64,000 bases of DNA from Verrucomicrobiaceae bacterium. GTDB taxonomy: Bacteria; Verrucomicrobiota; Verrucomicrobiia; Verrucomicrobiales; Verrucomicrobiaceae. Where the stretch lies: assembly GCA_016795465.1 (NCBI GenBank), contig JAEUHK010000018.1:44974-108973 (forward strand), read 5' to 3'. Every line of letters starts with the position of its first letter. Position 1 is the stretch's first letter. Both the position numbers and the translations under genes were made by a program. Below are positions 16,982 to 25,239 of this stretch, piece by piece. Below the pieces are notes generated by a model. The model saw only the letters and a program-made list of their open reading frames with translations, searched no databases and was not told where the DNA came from.

Positions 16982-18922
16982 TCAGTCAGCCGCGGACTTT
17001 TTTGCCGCAGGCAGTTCCGGCACCACCAGCACGCAGCGAAAGCCGATGCAGCTCTCGCGAAGATTCGGGCGCTCGAAGCGGCGGAAGTCCACGCGGAGCT
17101 GGCCGGGATACCCGCCATCCACCCAGGAGCCGCCGCGCAGTGTTTTTTCCACGGAAATGACGTTCGGCGATGAATCGCACCACTCCCACACATTGCCCCA
17201 CACATCGAAAAGACCTGTTTCACTCGCGGGGAAGCTGCCCACGGGCGCGGTGCGTGGGAAGGCATCCTGGCTTCCCGGCAGCGAAAGCCATGTCTCGGGC
17301 CAGTTTTCATCGCGGGCCTCGGTTCCGGCATAGTTGGCAAAATCGGCCGGTGGAGGCCAGATCTCGCCCCACGGATGGGCGGTGCCTTTTCGCGCCAGAT
17401 GGCGCTTTTCCACCAACGGCTCCGTCTCGGGTGCCAGCCCTGCGGCGAGGCTCCACTCATCATCCGTCGGCAGCCGGTAATACTCACCCACCTGCAGCCG
17501 CCCCTCGCGCTGCTCACGCCAGGTCAGCCACGCGCAGAAACGCTGCGCCATGGCATGATTGATGCCGCTCGCCGCGGCCTTCGGGCCCAGTTTGAGGAGA
17601 TTCAGTGCCTCCTGCAAACCACCTGCGCGGGACTCCACCGGCTCCCAACCGGATGGACGCACATCCTTCAACCGGCTGCGTATCGCATTCTCACCGCCGA
17701 ACGCCTCCAACCACTCCTGGCGTTCCAGCTCGCTGCTCATGAGCGACGCCAAAAAATCCTGCACCCGCGTCTCGTGCTGGCAGACGAGCAGACCGCCCAG
17801 CCCCGGCACCGGGATGAAGCTCATCTCCAGGCTGTTTTTCCACGGCTCCGCCCTCGTGGCAGCGGCAGGATTGGCGAAACCTTTCGCGTTCAGACGCGGC
17901 GGTGGCGGCACCGGCGGCAGCGGACGCGGAATGAGATAACCGATGAGCCCCGCAAGCATCACCGAGGCCGCGATGCCGCCAATGAGCTTCCACCGGTGCT
18001 TTCGCAATCGCGCCGCCAGCTCTCCGCGCCGCAGCGCGTCGATCTGCGCCAGGCTTTTGAGCACGCTCTCCGCGCTCGCCGGCCGTTTCGATGGTTCCTC
18101 AGCGAGCAAAGACTCGATCAAGCGATCCACCTCGCGTGGCAGATCGCCTTTCTCCGACACCCGCGCAAAGCGACCCGCCGGAGGTGCCCCCGTGAGCATC
18201 TCGTAAAGCATCACACCCAGCGCATACAGATCCACCGAGACCGTCGCAGGCTCTCCGCGCATCACTTCCGGTGCCAGGTAGTAAGGCGTGCCAAAGGTGA
18301 TGCCCTCCCGCGTCATGGTGATCTTCTTTGCCGCGTCCAAATCGCGAGCCAGCGAGAAATCCGCCAGCTTCACCGCACCATCGCGACCAATCAGCACATT
18401 CGCCGGCTTCAAATCGCGATGCACCAGCCCCCGCTCATGCGCATGAGCCACCGCCTCCGTCACCCGCGTCACGATTTCCAGCGCGCGATCCGTCGTGAGC
18501 CGCTGCGCCTGCATCAGCCGCTGCAAATCGCAGCCCTCGACGAATTCGGTAATGACATAAAAACGCTCGTCCTCCGTCTCCCCACAATCGAGCACACGCA
18601 CGATGCCCGGATGCTCCAGACTGCGCAGCGCCGCCGCCTCCGACTCCATCCGCACCGCGCTCTCCACCTCCTGCGTGCGAAAAACCTTCACCGCACCCAG
18701 CGCATCATCTTCCAACCTCACCGCCCGCCACACGATCCCCTGCCCGCCAGCCCCGACAGGCTCCAAAACATCCCAACCGGGCAAAACAGGCCTCTCACCG
18801 CGATTTGCCTCCTGCACCGGCGGAAGCGAAAAATGCTCTTCGAGCGATCTCGCCACGCAGCGCGGACACAGCCCCGCCACCGCATTCGCGGGCAACTCGG
18901 CATGGCATTCAGGGCAAATCAT
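16982..18922 (-). CDS. Membrane Ser/Thr kinase with FGE-like (SUMF1) sensor domain
   Basis: Order: zinc-ribbon-like CPEC...CPRC at the N-terminus; Hanks-type kinase (about 48-300) with glycine loop GAGGQG, AVKVF lysine, HRDLKPAN catalytic loop and APEVM; one membrane segment (about 312-332); then a C-terminal formylglycine-generating-enzyme-like domain (about 360-640) with RGGSW and IGFRC. The metal-binding DFG is DFS here, seen also in some active kinases. The C-terminal domain lacks the paired active-site cysteines of true FGE, so it probably senses or binds outside the cytoplasm. The sigma-factor gene lies 37 bp upstream and the giant surface-protein gene 35 bp downstream, which suggests they are controlled or modified by it. 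That link is inference. Confidence 0.88.
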   Translation of the reverse strand: MICPECHAELPANAVAGLCPRCVARSLEEHFSLPPVQEANRGERPVLPGWDVLEPVGAGGQGIVWRAVRLEDDALGAVKVFRTQEVESAVRMESEAAALRSLEHPGIVRVLDCGETEDERFYVITEFVEGCDLQRLMQAQRLTTDRALEIVTRVTEAVAHAHERGLVHRDLKPANVLIGRDGAVKLADFSLARDLDAAKKITMTREGITFGTPYYLAPEVMRGEPATVSVDLYALGVMLYEMLTGAPPAGRFARVSEKGDLPREVDRLIESLLAEEPSKRPASAESVLKSLAQIDALRRGELAARLRKHRWKLIGGIAASVMLAGLIGYLIPRPLPPVPPPPRLNAKGFANPAAATRAEPWKNSLEMSFIPVPGLGGLLVCQHETRVQDFLASLMSSELERQEWLEAFGGENAIRSRLKDVRPSGWEPVESRAGGLQEALNLLKLGPKAAASGINHAMAQRFCAWLTWREQREGRLQVGEYYRLPTDDEWSLAAGLAPETEPLVEKRHLARKGTAHPWGEIWPPPADFANYAGTEARDENWPETWLSLPGSQDAFPRTAPVGSFPASETGLFDVWGNVWEWCDSSPNVISVEKTLRGGSWVDGGYPGQLRVDFRRFERPNLRESCIGFRCVLVVPELPAAKKSAAD

Positions 18923-18959
18923 GGATCAAAGAAGCATTCCCAGTGCGGCCTCGCTTGTT

Positions 18960-19685
18960 TCACTGCGCGTGCGCGATCACACCGATGAGGTAGCGCACCT
19001 CCTCATCCGCCTGCGCCGCATCCTCCACCGTGGCACTCACCTCCGCCTTCAGCGTCTCTGCCAGCCGTTGACGCGCACGATGCACGGCCAGGCGCACCTG
19101 CGATTCCGGAATGCCGAGCCGTTTTGCCACCGCCGGCGCATCCGCGATGCCACCCGGTCGCAAAAGCCCTTCCTTCACCGCTTCAAAAATGTCCGCGCGG
19201 CCTCGCTTCGCATACCCCGCGGCCACTTTGGCCAATGCCGCGCTCAAAACCGCCTGCGCCCACTCGCGATCATACGCCTGCTCCGCCATCGAACGCTCCG
19301 TCTCCGCGATCTCCGGCACCTCGTCGATGTTTTCCGCTCCCGCGCCGCCACCGCGACGCTGCGTCGATTTGTTGCGCCAATGGTTCGAAAGAAAGTTCCC
19401 CGCCGCGAGCTTGATGAACGTGCGCAACTTCGCCAGCTCTGGATTCGCCCGCTCAAAGCCGCCCGTGCGCAAAAACGACGCAAAGAACTCCTGCGTCACA
19501 TCCTCCGCCTCGGCCTCCACACAGCCCAGCGCCCGCAAATACCGTCGCACCGGCTCCCAATACGTCTGGCAAAGCGCATCCAGCGCCTCTTCCGCCGTCG
19601 GCAAGCTCTCACCCGCCTGCACGCGCCGCACGAGCGTCCATGCGGTGGCGGGAAAGAGAGCTGGCTTGTTTGAAGTCGGCTGCAT
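18960..19685 (-). CDS. ECF-like sigma-70 family RNA polymerase sigma factor
   Basis: A 241-residue sigma factor. I take the ATG at 19685 (MQPTSNKPALFP), because the 13 codons before it overlap the end of the upstream permease gene. Region 2 covers AEDVTQEFFASFL and LRTFIKLAAGNFLSNHWRN. The C-terminal region 4 helix-turn-helix is AVAKRLGIPESQVRLAVHRARQRL. The type with FPATAWTLV at the N-terminus is commonly encoded beside Ser/Thr kinases in Verrucomicrobiota and Planctomycetota, as here. It probably directs transcription of a regulon that may include the kinase and the giant surface gene. Confidence 0.88.
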   Translation of the reverse strand: MQPTSNKPALFPATAWTLVRRVQAGESLPTAEEALDALCQTYWEPVRRYLRALGCVEAEAEDVTQEFFASFLRTGGFERANPELAKLRTFIKLAAGNFLSNHWRNKSTQRRGGGAGAENIDEVPEIAETERSMAEQAYDREWAQAVLSAALAKVAAGYAKRGRADIFEAVKEGLLRPGGIADAPAVAKRLGIPESQVRLAVHRARQRLAETLKAEVSATVEDAAQADEEVRYLIGVIAHAQ

Positions 19686-19695
19686 GAGTTGTCGT

Positions 19696-20463
19696 TCAGC
19701 GTCTTCTTTCCAAGCGGAAGGCAAGGGCGGCGAGGATGAAGGTGCTGGCGATCATGAGGGTGCTCAGGGCGTTGATCATCGGGAGATTGCGGCCTTTCAT
19801 CATGCTGGCGACTCGCAGCGGCAGCGTGGTGGTGCCGGGGCCGCTGACGAAGAAGGTGATGACGTAGTCGTCGATGGACAAGGTGAATGCCAATAGGCCT
19901 CCGGCGAGAATGCCGGGCAAAAGCAGCGGCACGAGCACCTTCCGCGCCGCGACCCACGGCGAGGCGCCGAGGTCTCGCGCGGCATCGAGCAGGGTGAAAT
20001 CAAAGTCTTGCAACCGGCCGAGCACGACCATCGTGACAAAACTCACGCAAAAGGTCACATGCGCGATCCAGATCGTGGTCATGCCAAGCTCCACGCCGAG
20101 CGCGACAAAGAATGCGAGCAGCGACATGCCCATCAAAATATCCGGCATGACGAGCGGCAGTGTGACGAGCATGGAGTGCAGGTTTTGCAGCCACGAGCGG
20201 AAGCGATGCAGTGCATACGCGGCGAGCGTGCCGAGCACCATCGCGGTGACCGACGACACCGCGGCGACCTTCAGCGTGATGAAAAGAGCGTCCCATACCT
20301 CATCGGCATCCCACAGTCGCTCATACCATTGCCAGGTGAAGCCTTCCCACTCGCCACCAAAGCGCGAGGCATTGAATGAATTCACAACGAGCATGACCAG
20401 CGGCGCGAAAAAGAACACGAGCACGGCCAGCGTGACGATGGATGGCAGCCACGAGCGCTTCAC
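19696..20463 (-). CDS. potC: Spermidine/putrescine-type ABC transporter permease (PotC-like)
   Basis: An inner-membrane permease of the PotC type with about six hydrophobic segments. The ATPase-docking EAA loop is DAARDLGASPWVAARKVLVP, and IDDYVITFFVSGPG is a characteristic PotC segment. It begins with GTG, overlapping the PotB stop by four bases (GTGA), a clear sign of translational coupling. It would form the channel with PotB. No ATPase (PotA) or binding protein (PotD) gene is in this window, so the substrate, polyamine or another small cation, is inferred from family only. Confidence 0.88.
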   Translation of the reverse strand: MKRSWLPSIVTLAVLVFFFAPLVMLVVNSFNASRFGGEWEGFTWQWYERLWDADEVWDALFITLKVAAVSSVTAMVLGTLAAYALHRFRSWLQNLHSMLVTLPLVMPDILMGMSLLAFFVALGVELGMTTIWIAHVTFCVSFVTMVVLGRLQDFDFTLLDAARDLGASPWVAARKVLVPLLLPGILAGGLLAFTLSIDDYVITFFVSGPGTTTLPLRVASMMKGRNLPMINALSTLMIASTFILAALAFRLERRR

Positions 20464-21308
20464 GACGCGGCCTCCTTCCCTGACAAACGGCGAGCGATGG
20501 CCGTGATCAGCATCGGCACGAGCACCGCGAGCATGAGGCAGGCAGCGAGAGCGCTCGCGTGCGGCAGATTGCGATCACCAAAGGCCCGCTGCGTGATTTT
20601 GTTGCCCAACATCTCATCGCCCGGGCCGCCGACGAATTGGGGAATGACATACTGGCCGAGGGCGCAGACGAAAACCATGAGGCAGGCGGACATGATGCCA
20701 CGGCGCACGCCGGGCACGAAGACGCGGACAAAGGCCTGCCACGGGCTGGCACCGAGATCACGCGCGGCATCGAGCAGATGGAACTCGAACTTCTCCGCCG
20801 CGGCGAAGAGCGGAAGGATGGCAAAGGGCAACTGTGTGTAAACGAGCACGAGCAGGACCGCGCCGGCATTGTTGAGCAGCATGGCGTCTTCGGACACGAG
20901 GCCGCAGCGGATCAAAAACTGCGTGAGGGCACCTTCGGGATGCAGCAGCGTTTTCCAGGCAAAGATGCGAATGATGAAATTCGTGAGGAAAGGCACCACG
21001 ACGAGCAGCAGGAGCAGGCGGCGCCATGTTTCGCCCACACGAGCCATGTGAAAGGCCATCGGCAGGGCCAGCGACACGCAAATGACCATCGTGAGGGCAC
21101 TCATCCAAACCGTGCGCCATACGACCGGCAGGTAATCGGCCTCGGCGAGGGCTTTCAAGGTCTCCAGCGACCAGCCTTCACCCACGCCACCGCGTAGGTC
21201 GGAAGGTCGAAAAGCCATCGAGATGACCAAACCGGCCGGAATCGCGAAAAATGCTATCATCCAAGCCAGTGACGGCAGGGTGAGGAGGTATTCGCGGCGG
21301 CGTGACAT
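20460..21308 (-). CDS. potB: Spermidine/putrescine-type ABC transporter permease (PotB-like)
   Basis: A 282-residue permease with an N-terminal membrane segment (SLAWMIAFFAIPAGLVISMAF) and an EAA loop DAARDLGASPWQAFVRVFVP. It pairs with PotC, whose start overlaps its stop. The ATG is only four bases after the T-run of a strong hairpin terminator (21312-21347), leaving no room for a separate promoter. Expression must come from read-through or from a promoter upstream of the hairpin. The start is supported by the normal basic N-terminus MSRRREYLLTLP. Confidence 0.87.
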   Translation of the reverse strand: MSRRREYLLTLPSLAWMIAFFAIPAGLVISMAFRPSDLRGGVGEGWSLETLKALAEADYLPVVWRTVWMSALTMVICVSLALPMAFHMARVGETWRRLLLLLVVVPFLTNFIIRIFAWKTLLHPEGALTQFLIRCGLVSEDAMLLNNAGAVLLVLVYTQLPFAILPLFAAAEKFEFHLLDAARDLGASPWQAFVRVFVPGVRRGIMSACLMVFVCALGQYVIPQFVGGPGDEMLGNKITQRAFGDRNLPHASALAACLMLAVLVPMLITAIARRLSGKEAAS

Positions 21309-21311
21309 GAC

Positions 21312-21347
21312 AAAAATCGGGTGACGAAGGAGCGCTTCGTCACCCGA
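21312..21347 (-). terminator. Strong intrinsic terminator or attenuator between PDZ gene and potB
   Basis: A perfect 13-bp stem, TCGGGTGACGAAG/CTTCGTCACCCGA, with a 5-nt loop. On the minus strand it is followed by TTTTTG. It lies 27 bp after the PDZ gene stop and ends just before the potB ATG. Confidence 0.85.
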
Positions 21348-21373
21348 AAATCAAGCCGTCATGCGGCAGCAGA

Positions 21374-22405
21374 TCAGACCGAGGTCTCGCGACCTTTCGG
21401 AGCCGGCGGCGGATTGCCAAGCGGGCCGCCTTCCGGCGGACGAGGCGCATCCGGGCCGCGGAGATCCTGATGCACGTTGTCAAAGAGGCGCAGCTTCTCG
21501 CGGAACTTCTCCGGCACGGCCTGCCGCTCGGCATCGGTGTTCACCGGCCAGCTTTGCTCCTGGCCATTCTTTGGACGGACGGTGAAAGTGCGTTTGCCAT
21601 CCTCGTTCTTGAGCTGGTATTCGCCCGTGTCATCACGACGGATGATGTTTGAGGCGGTGTGACTTTCCGCATGGGATTCGGCATGCGCGTTGCCATCACG
21701 GGAGCTGCTGCCGGCTCCGCGGCGTTCTTCACGATGGGCTCCGGGCATCTGCGGAAAGGGGCCGCGGTGACCATCACGATTCCATTCCTGGATGCGCTCC
21801 TGATATTCGCGCATCTGACGCTGCAACTGCTCCATGTGCTCGCGGACATCCTGGCCGCCACCGCCAAAGAACTGCTGCATTTGCGGCATCTGCGGCATGC
21901 CGGGGAAGCCGCGATTCGGCTGGCGCATCTCGTTCGCCGGCATCATGCGCTCGGCAAGCGTGACGCTGACCTGTGTCTCTTTGCCGCCGGTGATGACGGT
22001 GAAGGGCACGACCTCGCCCTTCTTCTTGCTGCGCACGAGCGTGAGGAGCTGCTCCATGTTCACGAGCTGCTGGTCGGCGAATTTGACGAGGATGTCGTGC
22101 GTTTTGATGCCGGCGGATTGGGCCGGGGAGTCCGGCATGACCTCATCGACCATCAAGCCAAAGCCTTCCGGCAAGCCAAACTGGCTGCGGAGCTCGACAG
22201 GCACCTCACGAGTGAGCACGCCCATGTAAGCGACGGCTTTTTCTTTCGGCGCGGACTCGCCGCGATGTTCGCGAGACGAGGAGCGGGCCTCGGGTGCTTT
22301 GGGTGGCTTCGGCGCATCCGGCGGCGGTGGCGCATCCGGCTGCTGGGCGGTGAGGGCGGTGGCGCTGGCAGCGAGGGCCAGCAGGAGGGAACGATGGAGT
22401 TTCAT
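21374..22405 (-). CDS. Secreted or periplasmic PDZ-domain protein
   Basis: The start is the ATG at 22405, giving the signal peptide MKLHRSLLLALAASATALTA. A Pro/charged linker is followed by one PDZ domain (about 55-150) with the pattern PEGFGLMVDEVMPDSPAQSAGIKTHDILVKF, cut here in meaning at the carboxylate-binding loop. Then comes a Met/Gln/Gly-rich segment, a coiled region (VREHMEQLQRQMREYQERIQEW) and an acidic/basic C-terminus. There is no protease domain. It is third in a run after a sigma factor and an anti-sigma-like gene. This recalls PDZ proteins that take part in envelope-stress signalling, but that role is inference. Confidence 0.82.
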   Translation of the reverse strand: MKLHRSLLLALAASATALTAQQPDAPPPPDAPKPPKAPEARSSSREHRGESAPKEKAVAYMGVLTREVPVELRSQFGLPEGFGLMVDEVMPDSPAQSAGIKTHDILVKFADQQLVNMEQLLTLVRSKKKGEVVPFTVITGGKETQVSVTLAERMMPANEMRQPNRGFPGMPQMPQMQQFFGGGGQDVREHMEQLQRQMREYQERIQEWNRDGHRGPFPQMPGAHREERRGAGSSSRDGNAHAESHAESHTASNIIRRDDTGEYQLKNEDGKRTFTVRPKNGQEQSWPVNTDAERQAVPEKFREKLRLFDNVHQDLRGPDAPRPPEGGPLGNPPPAPKGRETSV

Positions 22406-22524
22406 GGCAAGGGTGGGGCGTTGTTTTGAGGTTGGCGACCTGGCGTAAGGTTCCGCAGCCACCGCCCGCCCGCCGCGACGCCAAGTCTTTGTCGCGAGAA
22501 CGGGCGATGGATGCGTGAAAGGGT

Positions 22525-23019
22525 TCACTGAAAGCTCACGGGCAGCACGAGAGACTGCTCCCGCGGATACTCGACGATGATCTCGGCACCATCGCGAGGG
22601 TCGATGTAAAGGTGGCGCTCCGTGCCGCGGACGCGGACGTGCTTCTCCGGCAGGCGATCGGCGGTGTAGCGGATGCCTTCGTCCTGCACGTCATCCCATT
22701 CGGAGATGGTGGAAACGGGCATGACACCGGAGCTTGGTGCCGTCGAGGTGGCGAGGGTCGTTTGAGACGAAGACGTTGGAGGTGTGACGGAACCGGAGAA
22801 GGCACTCATCACGGCGATGGCGGCAGCGGCGCCCATCGCGGCATAGGTCACAGGTGCCAGCCAGCGCACGGCGCGGGGCTTTTGCACGGTTTGCGAGAGC
22901 CAGCTCATGTCGAGGCGCAGCTCTTCCTCGACGCGGGTGCGCAGTTCCGGTGAGACGGCGGCAGGAGCGAGGCTGCGGAGCAGGTTTTCGAGTTCAGGGG
23001 CGTGGATTTCAGGTTTCAT
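22525..23019 (-). CDS. Anti-sigma-factor-like membrane protein
   Basis: A 164-residue protein with an N-terminal cytoplasmic helical part (ELENLLRSLAPAAVSPELRTRVEEEL), one membrane segment (APVTYAAMGAAAAIAVMSAF, about 55-75), a Ser/Thr/Pro linker and a small extracytoplasmic beta domain. It overlaps the sigma-factor gene by four bases (ATGA), the classical arrangement of sigma and anti-sigma pairs. There is no HxxxCxxC zinc motif, so it is not a ZAS-type anti-sigma. The role is inferred from architecture and position. Confidence 0.7.
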   Translation of the reverse strand: MKPEIHAPELENLLRSLAPAAVSPELRTRVEEELRLDMSWLSQTVQKPRAVRWLAPVTYAAMGAAAAIAVMSAFSGSVTPPTSSSQTTLATSTAPSSGVMPVSTISEWDDVQDEGIRYTADRLPEKHVRVRGTERHLYIDPRDGAEIIVEYPREQSLVLPVSFQ

Positions 23020-23600
23020 GACAGAACCTCCGTTGCGGGTGAGAAAGGCAGGACATTGTCGAGTGCCACGGGCGGCGGCTCATCGCTGGTGACGAGCTCG
23101 TCGCGGACGGGAGCGAGTTTCTTTTGCAGGTTGTTCAAAGCATAGCGGTAGCGGCCGGCGATGGTGTTGATGGACTCGCCGGAGATGGCGGCGATCTCTT
23201 TGAAGGTCAGGCCGCCCCACAGATGCAAGGTGACGACTTCACGCTGTTCCTTGGAGAGGTCTTGAAGGGCGTTTTCGATGATTTCGGCGGTCTCACGCTG
23301 CTCGGGCCGCGGGTCAAAACTGGGGGCGTTTTCACCGGCGATGGCGATGTCGGACTTGGCCTCGCGGGAGACGCGGCGGTTGTCCGAGCGGCGCTGGTCG
23401 AGGGCGATGGTGCGCACGGCGGCGTAGAGCAGCGGGATGTGCTGGGGATCGCCTTCCGGAAACCGCCGCCACCACCGCACGAAGGCCATCTGCACCACGT
23501 CCTCGGCGTCCGCTTTCGTCTGCACGAGCTGGCGGGCGTAGAGGACCAGTTGCGGGGCGAGCTGGTCAAAGGTGCGTTTCCAATCAAAAGCGGGGTCCAT
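23016..23600 (-). CDS. ECF sigma-70 family RNA polymerase sigma factor
   Basis: A 194-residue sigma factor starting at the ATG at 23600 (MDPAFDWKRTFDQLAPQL). An in-frame extension further upstream has no sigma similarity. Region 2 is near residues 15-55 (ADAEDVVQMAFVRWWRRFP). Region 4 (about 115-165) holds LSKEQREVVTLHLWGGLTFKEIA and the recognition helix SINTIAGRYRYALNNL. It likely controls the downstream anti-sigma and PDZ genes, which overlap or adjoin it. Confidence 0.87.
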   Translation of the reverse strand: MDPAFDWKRTFDQLAPQLVLYARQLVQTKADAEDVVQMAFVRWWRRFPEGDPQHIPLLYAAVRTIALDQRRSDNRRVSREAKSDIAIAGENAPSFDPRPEQRETAEIIENALQDLSKEQREVVTLHLWGGLTFKEIAAISGESINTIAGRYRYALNNLQKKLAPVRDELVTSDEPPPVALDNVLPFSPATEVLS

Positions 23601-23699
23601 GCAGGGGGGCGTGGGTTTCAGGGGGCTTTCATCGGCCTTAACGACCCTGCGCCGGAATTTTGTGTGTGGCAGGAAAAATCTGTCCAGGTGCTGCAAGAC

Positions 23700-23720
23700 A
23701 ACCCCGGGGCCGCCGGGGTT
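23700..23720. other. GC hairpin in the divergent sigma/nusA intergenic region
   Basis: AACCCCGG and CCGGGGTT form a perfect 8-bp stem with a 5-nt loop. There is no T-run on either side, so it is not a standard terminator. It may be an operator or a structured leader of the sigma operon. The rest of the gap from 23601 to 23877 holds the nusA promoter and leader. Confidence 0.35.
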
Positions 23721-23760
23721 CAAAACCCCATGCGGAGGGTATATTTGGGGGTTTTTCCGC

Positions 23761-23788
23761 TTGCCGGTTTATGCCAAGCCTCTATGAT
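23761..23788 (+). promoter_or_regulatory. Candidate sigma-70 promoter for nusA-infB-rbfA
   Basis: TTGCCG at 23761-23766 and TATGAT at 23783-23788 are separated by 16 bp. Both hexamers are close to consensus. This would give a leader of about 80 nt before nusA. Confidence 0.55.
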
Positions 23789-23825
23789 CGCGGCTTCATT
23801 CCCGGGATAAGAATCTGTTTTTGGT

Positions 23826-23855
23826 GAGAGTGGGGCCTGCCCCGCTCTCTTTTTG
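23826..23855 (+). terminator. Terminator-like hairpin in the nusA leader
   Basis: GAGAGTGGGGC and GCCCCGCTCTC pair over 11 positions with one G-T wobble and are followed by TTTTTG. It ends about 23 bp before the nusA ATG and lies downstream of the candidate promoter, so it could attenuate the operon. It is not needed to end the divergent upstream gene. Confidence 0.65.
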
Positions 23856-23877
23856 TCTCGGGATGTGAGATTTTTTT

Positions 23878-25140
23878 ATGATCAGCGAACTCAAGACCCT
23901 GTTTGATTACTACGAGAAAGAGAAAGGCATCGACCGTGACAAGATGGTCGAAGCCCTCTCCCAGGCTTTGCTTGCCGCCTCGAAGAAGAGCATCGGCCCG
24001 GCCCGAGAGCTCCGCATCGACATCGATCCTGACAAAGGCACCATCAAGGCCTTTGCCAAGCTGCTTGCCGTCGAGACGGTATCCAATCCGTGGGAGGAAC
24101 TGCCCCTCGCCAAGGCCCGCAAGATCAAGAAGGACGCTGAGCTGGGCGATGAGATCGAGCTCGAGGTGACGCCGAACAACATGGGCCGTATTGCCGCCCA
24201 GACCGCGAAGCAGACGATGCTTCAACGCCTGCGCATGGCGGAGAAGGAAAATCTGTATGAAGAATTCAAAGACCGCACCGGTGACGTCGTCAGCGGCGTG
24301 GTGCGTCGCTTTGAAAAATCCGATGTCGTGATCGACCTCGGCAAGTTCGAAGGCATGATGCCCGGCAAGGAACGCGTGGCCACGGAGGACTACAACGTCG
24401 GCGACCGCATGCGCTTCTACGTAAAGGCCGTCGAGAAGGACACCGGCCGCGGCCCGGAGATCATCCTCTCCCGTGCGCATCCGAATTTCGTGCGCCGCCT
24501 GTTTGAATTCGAAGTCAGCGAAATTGGCGACCGCACCGTCGAGATCGCCAGCATCTCCCGTGAGGCAGGCTATCGCACGAAGGTGGCCGTGCACAGCGCC
24601 GATGAGAAGGTGGACCCCGTGGGTGCCTGCGTAGGCCTGCGTGGTGCCCGCGTGAAGAACATCGTCCGCGAGCTGAACAACGAGAAGGTGGACATCATCC
24701 GCTGGAAGAGCGATCCCGCCGAGTTCGTGCGCGAAGCTCTGAAGCCCATCAAGGTCATCAGCATCTCCGTCGATAAGGACAAGAAGCAGGCCCACCTCAC
24801 CGTGAGCGAAGAGGACCTCAGCAAGGCCATCGGCCGCCGCGGTCAGAACGCCCGCCTCACCTCCCGCCTCGTGGGCATGGACCTCATCATCGAGAAGGAC
24901 GAGCACGCCGAGCAGGTCTTCGAAGGCCAGATGGGCAGCGCCGTCCAGCACCTCGTAGATGCCCTCGGTGTCTCAGCCGATACCGCCCGCCTTCTTGCGC
25001 AAAACGGCATGGCTGATCTCGCCATGTTCGCCTACGCCGATGTCGAGGACGTCGCCGAGATGCTCGGTGGCGACCGCGCCCTCGCCGAGCAGATCCTTGC
25101 CAAGGCACAAACGAATGCTCCCGCCCCTTCCGGGGAGTAA
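23878..25140 (+). CDS. nusA: Transcription termination/antitermination factor NusA
   Basis: NusA binds RNA polymerase and RNA and modulates pausing, termination and antitermination. The N-terminal polymerase-binding domain is residues 1-125 (starts MISELKTLFDYYEKEKGI). S1 is about 130-200 (GDVVSGVVRRF...DVVIDLG). Two KH domains are about 205-345, with DPVGACVGLRG and SKAIGRRGQNARL. A short helical C-terminus (GMADLAMFAYADVEDVAEML) is like one acidic repeat. At 420 residues it is shorter than the E. coli protein, which has two C-terminal repeats. First gene of nusA-infB-rbfA; rimP is not upstream here. Confidence 0.97.
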   Translation: MISELKTLFDYYEKEKGIDRDKMVEALSQALLAASKKSIGPARELRIDIDPDKGTIKAFAKLLAVETVSNPWEELPLAKARKIKKDAELGDEIELEVTPNNMGRIAAQTAKQTMLQRLRMAEKENLYEEFKDRTGDVVSGVVRRFEKSDVVIDLGKFEGMMPGKERVATEDYNVGDRMRFYVKAVEKDTGRGPEIILSRAHPNFVRRLFEFEVSEIGDRTVEIASISREAGYRTKVAVHSADEKVDPVGACVGLRGARVKNIVRELNNEKVDIIRWKSDPAEFVREALKPIKVISISVDKDKKQAHLTVSEEDLSKAIGRRGQNARLTSRLVGMDLIIEKDEHAEQVFEGQMGSAVQHLVDALGVSADTARLLAQNGMADLAMFAYADVEDVAEMLGGDRALAEQILAKAQTNAPAPSGE

Positions 25141-25239
25141 ACCCGTTTGCTGCCATGAGCGCCTCCTTCACCAGCTTTCTTCAAGACCAACAGCCAGTTT
25201 CCGAACTCGCCACCCCTTCGTTTCTACCTCTCCTCTCGC

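Noticed and set aside
16947..18990. Plus-strand frames of 553 and 537 codons opposite the kinase and giant gene.
   Set aside because: The minus-strand kinase motifs are complete; these frames are His/Arg-rich shadows.
19696..21308. A complete potABCD polyamine operon.
   Set aside because: Only two permease genes are present; no ATPase or binding-protein gene adjoins them. The ATPase at 55576 belongs to the LolD/MacB type.
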